Positions 32,199-44,028 are shown, numbered from the stretch's first letter. The stretch is DNA of 64,000 nucleotides from Plumapathes pennacea (GCA_964036295.1 OZ038464.1:8046001-8110000), one strand, 5' to 3'. Translations and numbers: made by a program. Notes: generated by a model not told the origin, from the letters alone.

Positions 32199-33275
32199 AT
32201 GAATAAACGATACAAACTCTTCCGGGCGGCTATAAAATCAAAAAGCCAAAATATGTGGCAGGAATACAAAAACATCAGAAACGAAGTGACATCGGACTTA
32301 CGTAAGGTAAAGGCTGCGTATTACACTAAGATGTTCGATGAAGTTAAATGTACAGGGGCTTACTGGAATCTCCTAAAGAAGGCCACCAACCCCAAAGTAC
32401 ATAAACCCATCGGCCCCCTGAAACGGAAGAATAACAGCGTAGCAGTGGATGATGGAGAAAAAGCGGACCTCATGAACAAATATTTCGCCTCCATTGGCAA
32501 AGAACTTGCAGCCGCCCTGCCCGAATCATCATCTACAACTACCACCACCCCTGAAGCTAAAGAAATACCCAGCACTTCTGTCCTGCAAATGTCGGAAGTT
32601 CAGATACGCAAGAAAGTAAACCTACTTAAACCAAACAAATCAACAGGACCAGACGGTATCCCAGCGAAACTGATAAAATTTGCCGGCGATGCTATTATAC
32701 CCCAGTTACATTCCCTCTACACCTGGAGCCTGAGAACGCTAACAGTATACGACAGCTGGAAGACGTCCAGATTAACACCGGTATACAAGAAACACGACGA
32801 AACAGATATGAATAAATACCGACCACTGTCAATACTAAGCGTGCCAAGCAAGATCCTTGAATCCTGCGTCTCTGACATAATAGTAAACCACGTCATGCAC
32901 AATGAATTAATAACGGACAAACAATGGACCTATCGTCGAGGGTACTCAACGGAATTACTACTTGCGCACTTGACAGAAACTTGGAGAAAGGAAGTAAACC
33001 TGGGACGCGTTGTGGGTGTAGTATTTTTAGACTTCAAAAAGGCCTTCGACAGCGTATCCCACCCTATGCTGATCCAAAAGCTACAACGCAAGTTTGGCAT
33101 AAACGGCCCGCTTCTCGATTGGTTAAAAAGTTACCTGAATGACAGAAAACAATTCACCGTCATAAACGGCAAAAAATCAACAGTGGAACCAGTCACGCAT
33201 GGTATCCCCCAGGGATCAGTCCTCGGACCAACCCTATTTACACTCTCTACACCAATGACCTTCCAGCCAGCGTAA
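32199..33275 (+). pseudogene. LINE reverse transcriptase, palm and fingers
   Basis: A linker after the endonuclease leads into RT: S-T-G-P-D-G-I-P-A, K-Y-R-P-L-S-I-L, F-L-D-F-K-K-A-F-D-S-V-S-H (first catalytic Asp, ~33,030) and G-I-P-Q-G-S-V-L-G-P. At ~33,243 a single-base shift ends the frame (TAA at 33,273), and the protein goes on in the 33,275 frame. Confidence 0.88.
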
Positions 33276-33720
33276 TGTCAGGTACTACATACATGTATGC
33301 TGATGACACAACGTTATATTGCATTGGCAAGACTGTAGATGATGTCACCATCTCCCTCAATGAAGCACTCAAGGAATTGTATTCGTGGTGTATAGCAAAT
33401 ACGCTCACACCACACCCAGTTAAATGCGAAGCAATGCTCCTCCACAGGGGCACCTTTGTCGCCCCACTTGCACCGGTTAGTATCGGCGGCACAATCATCA
33501 AATGGGTCACCCACTCACGACTAGTGGATCTTAAAATTGACAATAGACTCACTTGGGGACGCCACGTGCACGATACCAAGAAAAGCCTTGCCGGTAAACT
33601 AAACTTACTCAAACGCTCCCGCTTCCTGCCGAAAGGAGTACTGGAACAGCTATATATAAAAATCATCATGCCATCTATCACTTATGGTCTTTTATTATAT
33701 GACTGTGACGTAGTTTTACC
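33275..33720 (+). pseudogene. LINE reverse transcriptase, YADD and thumb
   Basis: It continues the RT with an intact Y-A-D-D (33,296-33,307) and a thumb-like region. The frame enters an inserted element at ~33,690, so residues beyond that are not LINE. Confidence 0.85.
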
Positions 33721-34666
33721 ATATAAGGTCGCAAAAGAGTGCCGGTACGGGAGCGTATTACACACTTCAAATCCGTATTACACTGTAGAAAACCGGTTTG
33801 ACCGGTTTAGACGCGCGCGTATCACAAATGAATCAAAGATTTTTCTGAGTGCAAGGTAAAACGGTGCAACGAAAGTCTATGACTTTTCAGATACAAGACC
33901 CTTCCATCGAAAGAAACTGTTACTGGATAATTTGTCAAGGAAGAGAAAGCACAGTTCAGTTGGTGGAAAGCGAACAATCGCCATGGACAAACGGCAGTTC
34001 TGACTCCGTAAAGTTTTCCGCACGATGCCGTCATTGTAAACACTGCAAAATGATTTTCACCTTGTACGAACACTGTTTTGAGTGGTTCCTTTGCTGGAAG
34101 GGGTCTTAAACTTTCTACAACCAGGCAGGAAATCGGTGAGTTGTTAGTAATCTAACTTGACAACGTGTCGGCGGTAAAAATCCTAGTTGTGTTATGAAAG
34201 TTTCAGATTCTTCAACGTACACGTTCGGTGGCTCTGTTCTTGTGTTTATTCCTTAACTACTCCGAGAAAATAAAAATCCTGTTTTGAGTACAAAGCTGCT
34301 TGCTATTGAAGAACAAAAATGGTTAAACGTTTAAGCGAAGTGATCGATTTCAACCGCTCGAAGCACGTTTTTTCGCTGAATATTTATTCTGTCGAAGCAA
34401 GCATTTTCGTCTCCAGCGCATTTATCTCAGCACATTTAATCTGAATTGAACTTCGATCATTTGGTGGCATAACTTCTTTAATTTTCTCTGTCAAGATTTT
34501 TAAATCGATGACCGGATTGGAAGCTGTAAGTGACTCTTTGTGTAAATGAGTGTGCGTACATTTTGCCTGGGATTGAATGAAAACAGTTTTGCTCGAAGTC
34601 TCTGTTTTATGTTTGCTGAAATATATTTTATATAAAGGTAAAACTACGTCACATTCATATAATAAA
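33691..34666. mobile_element. 976-bp element with 30-bp inverted ends, inside LINE
   Basis: TTTATTATATGACTGTGACG at the left and its complement with one mismatch at the right (34,637-34,666). The interior has no recognised protein. It lies between the thumb region (ending ~33,690) and the rest of the LINE (from 34,811). Confidence 0.65.
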
Positions 34667-34672
34667 TCCCTC

Positions 34673-34807
34673 ATTCGATGGTTTAGCGCGTAATACGGGC
34701 CGGCATTTTACTCGTTACTCGCATTTTTCCTCGCCCCGCGGCGGGGCTCGGAAAAATACGAGCAACTCGTAAAATACCGGCCCGTATTACGCGCTAAACC
34801 ATCGAAT
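34673..34807. repeat. Near-perfect 135-bp palindrome
   Basis: Starts ATTCGATGGTTTAGCGCG and ends with its complement; the arms are about 67 bases around a CCCCGCGGCGGGG centre. It adjoins the 976-bp element, and together they fill the LINE gap. Possibly a separate palindromic MITE. Confidence 0.85.
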
Positions 34808-34810
34808 AAG

Positions 34811-35251
34811 ATGTATGTAGTATGGGGGGGATGCAACTGTATGAACGCATTCAGCTCGGTTGAAGCGCTACATCGCAGAGCAGCCAGAATCATATATAAG
34901 ATACCTACGGACACCCCCTCCCACGAAGTCCTACTCCGAACAAACTGGAAATCCGTCTACACTCAATATAAGCTGGCCTTGCTGAAACTGATTCACAAGA
35001 TATATAACGGCATTACGCCAGCCTGTATGACAACAATGATCGAAAAGCGCCAAACAAAGTACTCGCTACGAAAACCACACCAACTGAACACACCACGATA
35101 CAACACGAACACTATGAAGCACTCTATACAACACAGAGGCGCCGTGCTGTGGAACAACATTGCCAACAAATCAGATTTTAAGAATTTTACTTTTAATGTG
35201 ACCTCGGCCCAAACGGCAAATAATAGGGCAGCCGATTTTGCATATTTATAA
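34811..35251 (+). pseudogene. LINE ORF2 C-terminus
   Basis: It continues the LINE protein after the insertion: H-R-R-A-A-R-I-I, then a helical segment and a V-L-W-N-N-I block, usual in the C-terminal part of CR1/Jockey ORF2. TAA at 35,249. Confidence 0.8.
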
Positions 35252-35433
35252 CATACCGTAAAAAGTAGTTTTTATGTCTTAGTTTTTACTGTTGGGGGAG
35301 GGGAGGGGGGCACTACTTACCAGTATTAAATTTAGTAAAGAAAAGAATAAGGGGAATCTTTTATTGTTTTATTTTACCAGCAAATTAGGTTTGATTATTA
35401 TTATCAATATCATTATTGTTATTGTTACTATTA

Positions 35434-35440
35434 TTATTAT

Positions 35441-35481
<41 letters not shown>

Positions 35482-35495
35482 ATAGTAGTATTACT

Positions 35496-35575
<80 letters not shown>

Positions 35576-35612
35576 TATTATTATTACTATTATTATTATT
35601 ATCATTATTATT
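35434..35612. repeat. (TAG)n followed by (ATT)n microsatellite
   Basis: About 15 TAG units, then ~40 ATT units in the LINE 3' UTR. Confidence 0.96.
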
Positions 35613-35737
35613 ATTGGAGATACTAACGTTACTTATTTTAATGCATTTTAATCCAGAAAAGTTACTCACACGACCGCACAAGCTGTAGCTTTAAACTTTT
35701 ATCGTGTATAAATAAAGGTTGATTGATTGATTGATTG

Positions 35738-36095
35738 ATTGACAAGTATCTCAAGCACTTCAACTTGTCTCTGAAAGGGAAGAAGCCTGTCAAAGTGCGC
35801 AGGATCTTAGCACACATATGTTCCAAGAAACAATAAGACATCGCCTCTTTTGCTGCTCAGATACCCCACCGAATGCCCCATATGATGCCGACAGTGAGAG
35901 TAGTGCTGAAGAAACCGACAATGATGAAGTATTGTCATAGGTTACCCTACTAGCGACACAGAGGCAGCAGACACAGTAAGTCAGGAGCTGGAGACTCTCC
36001 TGACCGAAGCCGCTCAGTTGCCTCGACAGACACGATCAGGTCGCACAATCACTGCCTCTCATTCCCGATACAAGGACTGCTTCTTATTTTACTGA
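35738..36095 (+). pseudogene. Unidentified protein fragment, 3' part (after LINE)
   Basis: It picks up the frame left at 31,946: K-Y-L-K-H-F-N-L-S-L-K-G-K-K-P-V-K-V-R-R-I-L-A-H, which is a good continuation of the upstream peptide. An acidic linker and an R-Q-T-R-S-G-R-T tail ending at TGA near 36,093 follow, with internal shifts. The T-R-S-G-R ending is frequent in transposon proteins. Confidence 0.55.
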
Positions 36096-38300
36096 ATTGT
36101 AAGCAAATCGTAAGCTTTCAAACTTTCGGTTAATTAACCGTCTACTATCAATGAGAACAGTGATGATGTAACGGACGCTCATCGAAGTTTGAACATGATG
36201 ATAAAATCAAATATATCAGTAAACTGCGGTCACACATTTACTATGACGGTGAAAGTGACACTTGCAGGTTTTAGAACATGGCGCAACTTTTATTCAGAAT
36301 AAATCTTCACTGGACCTCCAAAAAATCAGTCACTGAAGTTCCTAAAGGAGCTGGGTACTCCAAACACAGGACCGGCAGTTTGCAGTTCACTGTGACAGTT
36401 TCAGGTATAGGATTGACAGCGGACCGGATCCAATTTGTTCGACAAACTGTGGCAACATATTCCTATAAACAGAGAAGCTTCCCGGTATCATGTTATCTTC
36501 TCTTGTTAATAAAAGGCCACGCCTTTGCCTGGCTAAAAAGAAACTCATGCCCCCCCTCTGGTGATCCCACCCCCTCCGTCATAAATAATGACTGGTCCCT
36601 AAATGAAAATGGAAAAGTGCATTGTAAATATACAGTAATTATACAGAATATTAGACAAAAGAGAGTCAGGTAAGCACATTCTCGATCAGTGTAAGATGCT
36701 GTGGGACACAAGATGAGCCTGATCAGTTTATCACCATATTGACATTCTTCTCTTAAAAAGTCCCATGTCATATGGGTAAACTAACTCTTCTTAATCACAG
36801 AAAGGTACTTTTTCCAGTTGGGCTCAGTGAACTTCATGTTTGTCTTGATATTTTGGGACCTGTGGAAAATAGAACAAGCACTGAAATCTATAATAAACAA
36901 GACAAGCCCGTGGCCAGTGCGCTTGTGACGTCATTAGTACAATGAATAGAGACACGCGGGGTCCCGGGAGAGGAACTTTTGTCGTGCGTTTATATGCAAA
37001 GGATATTATAGCCGAGTCAGTTTTTGCACATGACGGATCCAAGAGCTCCCTTTATTTTTCTTGCCCTCTTTTCTTCAAATTTCGGTCAAACAGATATTCA
37101 CGAAAAAGTGTATTATAATAATTGAGAGAAAACAATTATCGAAGGCCTCGTAGGAATATTCTTCGTTTGCAACAACCCAGTTTTCATAGCTCCCGACTCA
37201 TGCCGGGTATGATGTTTCATACGGAATAATATTTTCAATGAGTGATTTGCTTTTGCCTTGAGTGATCGTTTTTGCCGGGAGCATTTTGAACTTGCTTTCC
37301 GATGCACGTGACAGTACTTGTGTGACGCTTGCTATACAACCTGGCAACCTTGTTGAGTGAATTGTCAAGCTGACATGTTTTGTGGAGGAACTGTGTTGTC
37401 ATTTTGTAATGGGATTGACTGGGGAATACCCGACATCTTAAGTAGCTGTAAGACAGCGTAATAGCCTTATCTCATCTTCCCAGCGTGTGCATCATGTTCA
37501 AGTAGCTGTAATTGAAAGCTTTTAGACTTATCTCTGCAGCACATTAAAACATGACACTTCCCATGATGAAATTACTTCGTATGAAAAAGCCATCTCAGAC
37601 GTTACGCATCCTACATGTACAAGTCTGATCACTAATATGTTCAAGACTGCTATGCATTAAATTTTAACGCCAAATTCTGGGTTAATACGAAATTAATATC
37701 TATCGGAAGCTGCAGACGTTTGAATACCGTGACAACAAAGGCGTGCATCACGCTTGTGGAGCGAACATTACGGCTCGGATAGTCGGATATCAACCTTGAG
37801 CTTTTGAAGACTTCGAGGTATTCAGTGACAAATATTCTCGATGTAATTGCCTGCCGGTCTTTCCTGTTTTTGTTAAAGCGGCGTGAGTGAAAGCTAAGTA
37901 GCTGATGATTCGGGATTCCCCTATGATATTATGCTCGTGACATTTCATTGACAGATCTTGTATCTTAATCTTGCGTGATATTTGCCTCAAACCTATTAGT
38001 AATTCAATATCCTCAGACAATAAACAAAGAGCCTTTACTGCACGCAAAACGAAGTTAAACGCCGACTGTTCGTATACGCCGCGCGTTACACAAAGCCGCA
38101 GAGTTTCCGACAAAGGGATACGCTCTGCCCACAGGGAAAAGTTCAGGTTTTATCAAGTTTCGACACGTCTTCTACTACTTATTCGATGTTCTTTCACACA
38201 AATATTGCTCAGAACACAGATACATTGGTTGAAGCGGTATCTATAATCGAGCATTTGCAAAACACAACCCTTCGTTCTTTACGGGGGTCCCGCTGGTAAC
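36096..38300. other. 2.2 kb without a supported gene
   Basis: It includes a 131-codon frame (36,278-36,673) with no motif. Two AAGTAGCTGTAA words (37,439 and 37,501) are the only visible repeat. No splice-linked exons were found. Confidence 0.35.
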
Positions 38301-38309
38301 ACATCAAGC

Positions 38310-38470
38310 ATTTTGTACGGCTATTTTCAAGTCTTCCGACGCTTAAAAACAATGCAAGCCAAAATCGCTCTTAAAGTATGGCTTCCGTGCATCCAGAAAG
38401 CCAACCGATGTTCAGTTCGGATGGGATACAGCAGTAAGCAAAGCCTTCAATGGAAATGCAAGTTCCGAAC
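38310..38470 (-). repeat. Repeat RD fragment
   Basis: A piece of the RD family (compare 57,560-57,610 and 16,620-16,690) that overlaps the end of the protease-like frame. Confidence 0.45.
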
Positions 38471-38814
38471 AAATTATCCACGTAACTTTCACTGTATTGC
38501 AGCTCATACTGAGTTTCATATATTGTAACTGTTCCAGGTAGATCTGTCAGTAACAAAAAGTAGTCATCCGATAATTGCGAGCGAGTGGAATAGAGATTGT
38601 TCCCAGCATTCATAATTTCAACTAAATCCTCCGATAAAGAAATAAAATTTGTGTGGTTAAATATAAGAGCTGCTGGAGACATAGTTGCACATTGTCGCCC
38701 AGCATTATCTCCAAATATTGCAGCATTACCTTGACTGTACGGTGCAATGATCGTTTTGTTTGGATCAACAACTGAAGGACCGGAATTTTTTTCTAACGAA
38801 GCGAGATCTACCAA
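38371..38814 (-). pseudogene. Papain-fold protease-like fragment (Helitron-associated type)
   Basis: A 147-codon minus-strand frame with G-D-N-A-G-R-Q-C-A-T-M-S, then D-L-V-E-I-M-N-A-G-N-N-L-Y-S and L-L-L-T-D-L-P. The Q-C followed by an N-G/L-Y pattern resembles the start of OTU/C76-type deubiquitinase-like domains which I recall next to Helitron Rep proteins in cnidarians. The expected His half is missing after 38,371. An upstream coding remnant (38,953-38,818, and 39,364-39,038) may belong to the same gene. Confidence 0.45.
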
Positions 38815-39037
38815 CGGTCACTTTTTCCTCAGCCATTTCCCAATTTTCAAATAATAACACCATCTGCTCCACTGATTGGTTGACTTCATGGCACCGAACC
38901 AAAATGTCGCAACAACAGCATAAATGCACAGAAGAGTGAAATTTTGATCCCAAACAAAAGTCAGATTTTCTGACGCTTTACTTGTATCAGCAAGAATAAT
39001 ACAAATACAAGAATACAAAGTACCTTCAAGTTCACCT

Positions 39038-39364
39038 TCATACTAAACAGTTCCATATATAATCCGCTATCAAGCGCTTGTCAAGAATCGAAGTTGCTTC
39101 GCCGTCTTTACACAAGTTCTCGTCTTTGTATCTCGAGCGCCTTCGTTCAGCTTGTTCCTTCAAGTTCTCAAGGTTCTGGATATCAGATTCTTCGTACATT
39201 TCTGTACAGTTATGCATAGTTATGCAGTTCATTGATAAGTTCATTGCATTTGCTTTCATGGCTTTCAATATGGCTTTTGAGGCTGAACGGACCGACCCAA
39301 GCCAAAACCGCTCAATGAAATTTAGTGTGGGTCTACCACAGCCGGCGTATGCGTTTGTAAGCAA
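39038..39364 (-). pseudogene. Possible upstream fragment of the protease-like gene
   Basis: A 108-codon frame with a charged helical centre (L-K-E-Q-A-E-R-R-R-S-R-Y). It may be an exon of the same gene, but no splice pair was confirmed. Confidence 0.25.
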
Positions 39365-39379
39365 GATGAGCGGTCCCTA

Positions 39380-39550
39380 AAATAATACACAGAGCCAACT
39401 AAGGCAAGCAACTTGCTGTCTTCAAAATGGCGAAACTGCTCGCCCGCCAAGTCACTTGATCACAACGTCATCACAAATCACATGATAATATGAACCAATC
39501 ACCGCATGCAGATTTGTAACCCAGAAAAAAAAATCTCTCCATTTTAAAGC
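39380..39550 (-). repeat. Repeat RD terminal fragment
   Basis: It matches 16,800-16,900 and 59,255-59,345 around CCAATCA and AACCCAGAA. Confidence 0.5.
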
Positions 39551-39654
39551 TTGTGTCGTCACAAGCAATTAAGAATGTTGTCAAGTGTATTCTGTGGTTG
39601 GAAATGGGGGGATCCAATTGTATTACTACCAACACCAACCACAGTTGGAATAGT

Positions 39655-39855
39655 ATCTCACTGTTAAGTAGTATGGGCCTGAATTTTTTACTGTTAAGTG
39701 TTATGAAGCCAAAAAATGTAATGTTAAGTATTATGCAAAAAAGATACATTTTAGTGTTACAAGAGTAGATATTAAATAAAACAAGACAAAAGGGCCAAGA
39801 TGGGGTTTACTGTTAAGTGTTGTGGGTCTGAAATTTTTACTGTTAAGTGTTATGC
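39655..39855. repeat. Short tandem motif ACTGTTAAGTGTTATG
   Basis: At least four spaced copies of ACTGTTAAGTGTTATG or close variants. Function unknown. Confidence 0.65.
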
Positions 39856-40045
39856 AGACCCCCTCCCCCCATCTGTGCCCTCTCACTAGCAATTTTATTT
39901 TAGAGCTGTATAGGAAACTTGCTCAAATGAAAACTTATTAAACTATCAATTCTCGTAACACCACTCAAATACTTTTCTTCTCAAGGAAGAGTGAGAAAGC
40001 GATGTAGTTAAGAGCTGGCATAAGTAAAATGATGCTAACTGTGAG

Positions 40046-40290
40046 CCTGCAGTCACGGTCGCTGACTGGTTTTCAGTATTCCCGGCCGTACTAAGGCGCG
40101 TTGTGCAATAGCCACCATGGCGAGGCTAATTCAGGGGATATGTTTGAAAATTCTAACTGAAATAACACGAGTCCGCAGGACCAACCGTCAAACTGCGTGT
40201 TGTGAAAGATAAACCCTCGACGATCGGACCTGAATCTCTATGACTCTGGCTGAGACTGGAAGGTTCCTTTATAAATAAAGCAAAAGAAAG
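40046..40290 (+). repeat. Dispersed repeat RB, copy 2
   Basis: Same as 9311-9530. It ends in TAAATAAAGCAAAAG just before Gypsy-2. Confidence 0.7.
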
Positions 40291-40309
40291 AAATATATTT
40301 TGGTCTGTG

Positions 40310-40428
40310 TGTAACGTGAGGGCTTAGGGCCCAGTTAGTTAAGCGCACGCATAGAAGTGCGTATGCTGTTGTCTGAACCGCGTGGTTGAGTTTTCAAGGA
40401 TAATAAAGCCATTTTGCGAGTCGCTACA
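40310..40428 (+). repeat. Gypsy-2 5' LTR
   Basis: 119 bp, TGTAACGTGAGGG...TCGCTACA; contains AATAAA at ~40,402. The partner is 55,693-55,809. Confidence 0.9.
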
Positions 40429-40447
40429 TTGGTGGTAGTGGTGGAAT

Positions 40448-41165
40448 ATGTCCATCGCCGAAACTGTGAAAGTCTTGGAAGAGAAAGTAGCGTAGTTGGT
40501 GGCTCATCTAGCCCAGGTACCGACAACATCGTCCGCAAGCGCCGCGAGTGCCTCGAGCGCGGATGATTCAAGTGCAAGGGGCCTTCGCATAAAACCGGAG
40601 AGCTTCTCAGGGAAGCCGTACGAGAATTGGTTCTCATGGCTCAGAAAATTCAAAAGCATTTTTCCACGCTGAACAAATGGGGACCAGAGTTGCAGCGGGA
40701 AGTACTACTGGCCTACTTGAAAGGTCTCGCCGAACAGAATTATTACAGTCTAACCTCCGAGCAAAGCGCTAACTTGGACAGCTGTAGAGCAGGCCCTTAC
40801 CGAGCGATTTCATTCTAAATAATCTCGCCACGTCCACATCTCGGCTTTAGGAGCTGAAGTCAGAGGACAGGAGAACAATTTGCATGAATTGAGATGTGAG
40901 ATTTCTCGTCTGGTCGAGTTGGCTTACTCTGATGACCCCCCCCCCCCCCCCCCCCCCGAAAATTCTCGATCGAACGGCACGGGATTTCTTTGTGGGAGCC
41001 CTTACACCACTCAGTTTGAAAGAAAAAGTGTTGGACCTGAGCCCGCCAACTCTAGATGAAGCATTAGCAGTCGCATTGCGTTATGAAACAAACCAGAAGG
41101 TACTACAGAAGGCAGTCCGTGGATGTTCACTGCCGGCTTGCAGGAGGGGGAGGAGAGTCCAACCA
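40448..41165 (+). pseudogene. Gypsy-2 gag remnant
   Basis: Gag starts M-S-I-A-E-T at 40,448, hits TAG near 40,493, and continues in changing frames. One frame (40,627-40,818) carries a capsid-like helix set; another (40,896-41,168) carries L-S-L-K-E-K-V-L-D-L-S-P-P. Confidence 0.6.
40936..40957. repeat. 22-base C homopolymer in gag
   Basis: Twenty-two consecutive C. Length error here would shift the gag frame. Confidence 0.95.
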
Positions 41166-41348
41166 TAAATTACTCTAGCTCCAGCTCGTGTGCTAATGGA
41201 AGAGTACACCTGACGGGCGGCCACACTGATCCCCCTGATTGGACGAAGAAACTTTTTTCAGCGCCAAAGTGAAATCCTGCAAAAGCTGGACAGCCGACCA
41301 CAGCCTGTTGAACAGAATCATCAACCCCAATTTAACCGAAAAGCCAGA

Positions 41349-41803
41349 GCTTGTTTCAACTGTGGAAGCTTACAACACCTCAAGCGTGATTGTCCAACCC
41401 GCCCATCGTCAGCACAGGTTGACTCAGTTAGGGATCCGGGAAGCGGGAAGTGGGCAGGGCACAAATAGGAGTGACCCCGCCCAGTGTTTCAGAGGGTGCC
41501 TTTGTAAACAATGCCGCACAAGCAACAATTATAAGTGAGTCCCTGTCCAAGCGAGCCAGAGGCCCGACCACTATCGTTCACCCCCAACGGAAACGTATTC
41601 TGGGAGCCCTGGACGTCACCGAGGAAGCAGATTTGATGATCCAGCTGGGTGGAGTTACAGCCCAACACAGAGTGTACATTTGTAGGGGCCTCTCCCAAGA
41701 TATTCTAATTGGCATAGACTTCTTCAAAACCCACAAATGTGTGCTAAACTTTGGCAGTGCAGCCCTCAGTACAAACAAGGGGGAAAGCAAAATGTGCAGG
41801 TGA
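41349..41803 (+). pseudogene. Gypsy-2 zinc knuckle and protease
   Basis: A C-x2-C-x4-H-x4-C zinc knuckle is encoded at ~41,355-41,400. The following frame (41,450-41,803) is an aspartic protease whose active-site triad, normally D-T/S-G, reads N-N-A next to A-Q-A-T-I-I-S. The flap and the I-G-I-D-F-F block are preserved. Confidence 0.7.
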
Positions 41804-42202
41804 CAGAGACAGTCATCTTGCCACCAAACATGGTGGTGGACATACCAAGCAAGTTGCCAGACGCAGCTGAGTTGGATAACCAGGTTGGGGTGTTGGGACC
41901 AACCGAGAAATTTGAAGAGGGATATGCGGCAGGAGCGCTTCGCACAGCAGTGACCTTTAGGAATGGTTGTATACCAGTGCGAGCTTTTAACTCCTCCAAA
42001 AAACTACTCAAGATATATCAGTGTAGTACAATAGGAATGCTCTACGCACTGACTGAAGGAAAGGAATTGTGCAAGGGAACAGCAACAGCATGTGTTACAA
42101 TGTAGTTGCCCCTGCACATCAGAGGGTTTCCAGAGTGAGGTCCTGGGGGGAACAAAGTGCAGTGCTGTACAGTTGGATGATTAGGAGAGATCTTGTGCTT
42201 CA

Positions 42203-43560
42203 ATGGCCGAATTGTTCCCTATCACTGGTGAATCAGTCCCAGAGGAAGAGAAACAGCGGCACTATGAGGTGTTGGCTAGGCATACAACTTGCATTTTCCA
42301 GGGACCGATGGATTTGGGTCACGCAAAGGGTGTACGGCATACCATTAACACCGGGTCAGCAGAGCCAATTCAAGTACCTCCCAGAAGAGTCCCCTTCCAT
42401 AAGCGGGAAGAGATACGACGTCAAGTTGATCAAATGCTGGAGGCAGGAGTCATAGAACCTTCAGAGTCCCCTTGGTCCTCCCCAGTGGTCCTGGTAGCAG
42501 AACCAGATGGCAGCCAACGCTTCTGCGTGGACTCAGGGCACTGAATGCAGTAGCCAAACGGGACCTTTTCCCCGCTGCAATGATATCCCGGAAAGCTTGT
42601 CAGGAGCCAATTGGTTCTCAGATATCGACCTGCTGAGAGGATACTGGCAGATAGATGTCGCAGAGGAAGATAGGGAGAAGACAGCGTTTGCAACCCCAGA
42701 TGGCCTCTACCAATTGCAAAGGCTCAGTTTCGGTCTCACAAGTGCTTCGGCATGTTTCATGCGGGCTATGCACCTCATCTTGAAGGGATTGTGCTGGTCG
42801 GACTGTCTAGTTTACCTTGATGATGTCATAATCTATGACCGGACACTGGAGGAACACAGGGAGAGATTGTCGCAAGTCGTGTCCCGGCTGGCAGAGGCGG
42901 GCCTAAAGGTCAACCCTATAACTGAAAATTGCTAGCTGACCAAGTAAATGTGCTGGGCCACATTGTATCACGAGATGATATCTCTACCGACCCCGAGAAA
43001 GTACGCGTTGTGAAGGAATGGCCCGTCCCCCCTAGCGCCACCCAGCTGCGGGCATTCTTGGGGACATTAGGGTATTACAGGCACTTTGTGCCTAACTATG
43101 CTGAGATTGCTTCACCGTTGTATCATGCAGAGCAGAAGGGGGAAGGAAAGGGATTCATGGTCGGCAGAATGTCAAGAAGCCCTCTTGTCCATAAAGCGGC
43201 ACCTGGTGAGAGCCCCAGTACTGGCTTTTCCTTGCCTGGAAATTTCCTTCATTCTTGACACCGACGCGAGTGACAGAGGAGTTGGAGCTGTCCTGTCCTA
43301 AGTACAGAATGGCCATGAACGGATTATAGCCTATGCAGCTCGAGCTCTCTCCAAGGCGGAACGAAATTACAGTACCACACGGAAAGAGCTGCTTGCATTA
43401 GTGTGGGGATCTGAGCACTTTGAACCCTAACTTGGTGGCAAACAATTCCTGGCTAGAAACGACCATAGTGCACTAACGTGGCTACGAAACTTCAGGAATC
43501 CCAAGGGCCAGGTGGCCAGGTGGCTTGAGCGGTTAAGCGACTTTGACTTTGCAGTGGAAC
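42203..43560 (+). pseudogene. Gypsy-2 reverse transcriptase and RNase H
   Basis: RT blocks in several frames: W-F-S-D-I-D-L-L-R-G-Y-W-Q, F-G-L-T-S-A-S-A and an intact catalytic Y-L-D-D (~42,818). G-H-I-V-S-R...F-L-G-T-L-G-Y-Y-R-H-F follows at 42,957-43,084. RNase H starts F-I-L-D-T-D-A-S-D-R-G-V-G-A-V-L, ~43,250. Stops and shifts are at 42,542, 42,933 and ~43,150. Confidence 0.8.
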
Positions 43561-43590
43561 AGAGACCAGGAGCAGGTTGCATAGAGCTCT

Positions 43591-43666
43591 AATGCCTGGG
43601 ACTAGGCGTTACTAACAATAGGAATAAATTAATTTCCATTGTTACTAACTCCTGGTCCCTGGCGTT
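43591..43666. mobile_element. 76-bp hairpin MITE
   Basis: AATGCCTGGGACTAGGCG at the left pairs with the right end CCTGGTCCCTGGCGTT; ~33-bp arms around AATAAATTAATT. It is inserted in the end of the RNase H region of Gypsy-2. Confidence 0.75.
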
Positions 43667-43696
43667 AGCGTTTTATACAACCGGGCCCAGGACGCT

Positions 43697-44028
43697 TACA
43701 TGGAAATGCAGATAGCCTCTCCCGCATTACTTGGGAGGAACAAGGAAGCGACCCTGATTTAGGAGTACAGTTTATCCACCTCGCCCAAGCAGGACCACTC
43801 CCTGCAGAAAGAATTCGTCAGGAACAAGACCAAGATCCTATCCTTGCCCAGGTAGCTGTATAGTTATGCACAGGGCAACGACCCCTAAGGAGCGCAGTCG
43901 AGGGAGGATGGGAACTGCTGTCATACTGGTCACAATGAGGACGTCTCACCTACAGAGACGGCTTAATCTTCAGGCGGTGGGAGGATGAAAGGTCAGGCCA
44001 AGAGACACCAGCAGTTGTGCTTGCCAAG
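43697..44028 (+). pseudogene. Gypsy-2 RNase H-integrase linker
   Basis: In one frame the sequence gives H-G-N-A-D-S-L-S-R, the usual end of RNase H in Gypsy, and then the linker to integrase. The sequence is cut at 44,028 by the AACGTT element. Confidence 0.7.

Larger units (their letters stand above)
31947..35737 (+). mobile_element. 5'-truncated LINE (CR1/Jockey-like) with (TTGA)n tail
   Basis: It begins within the end of the endonuclease domain, carries a nearly complete RT, and ends with TGTATAAATAAAGG plus TTGATTGATTGATTGATTGA, a normal tail for this LINE group. It lies within another coding fragment: the flanks ATTGG/ATTGA fit a short duplication. It is itself interrupted at 33,691-34,807. 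Confidence 0.85.

Noticed and set aside
36278-36673. 131-codon open frame
   Set aside because: No recognisable fold or neighbours; not supported as a gene.
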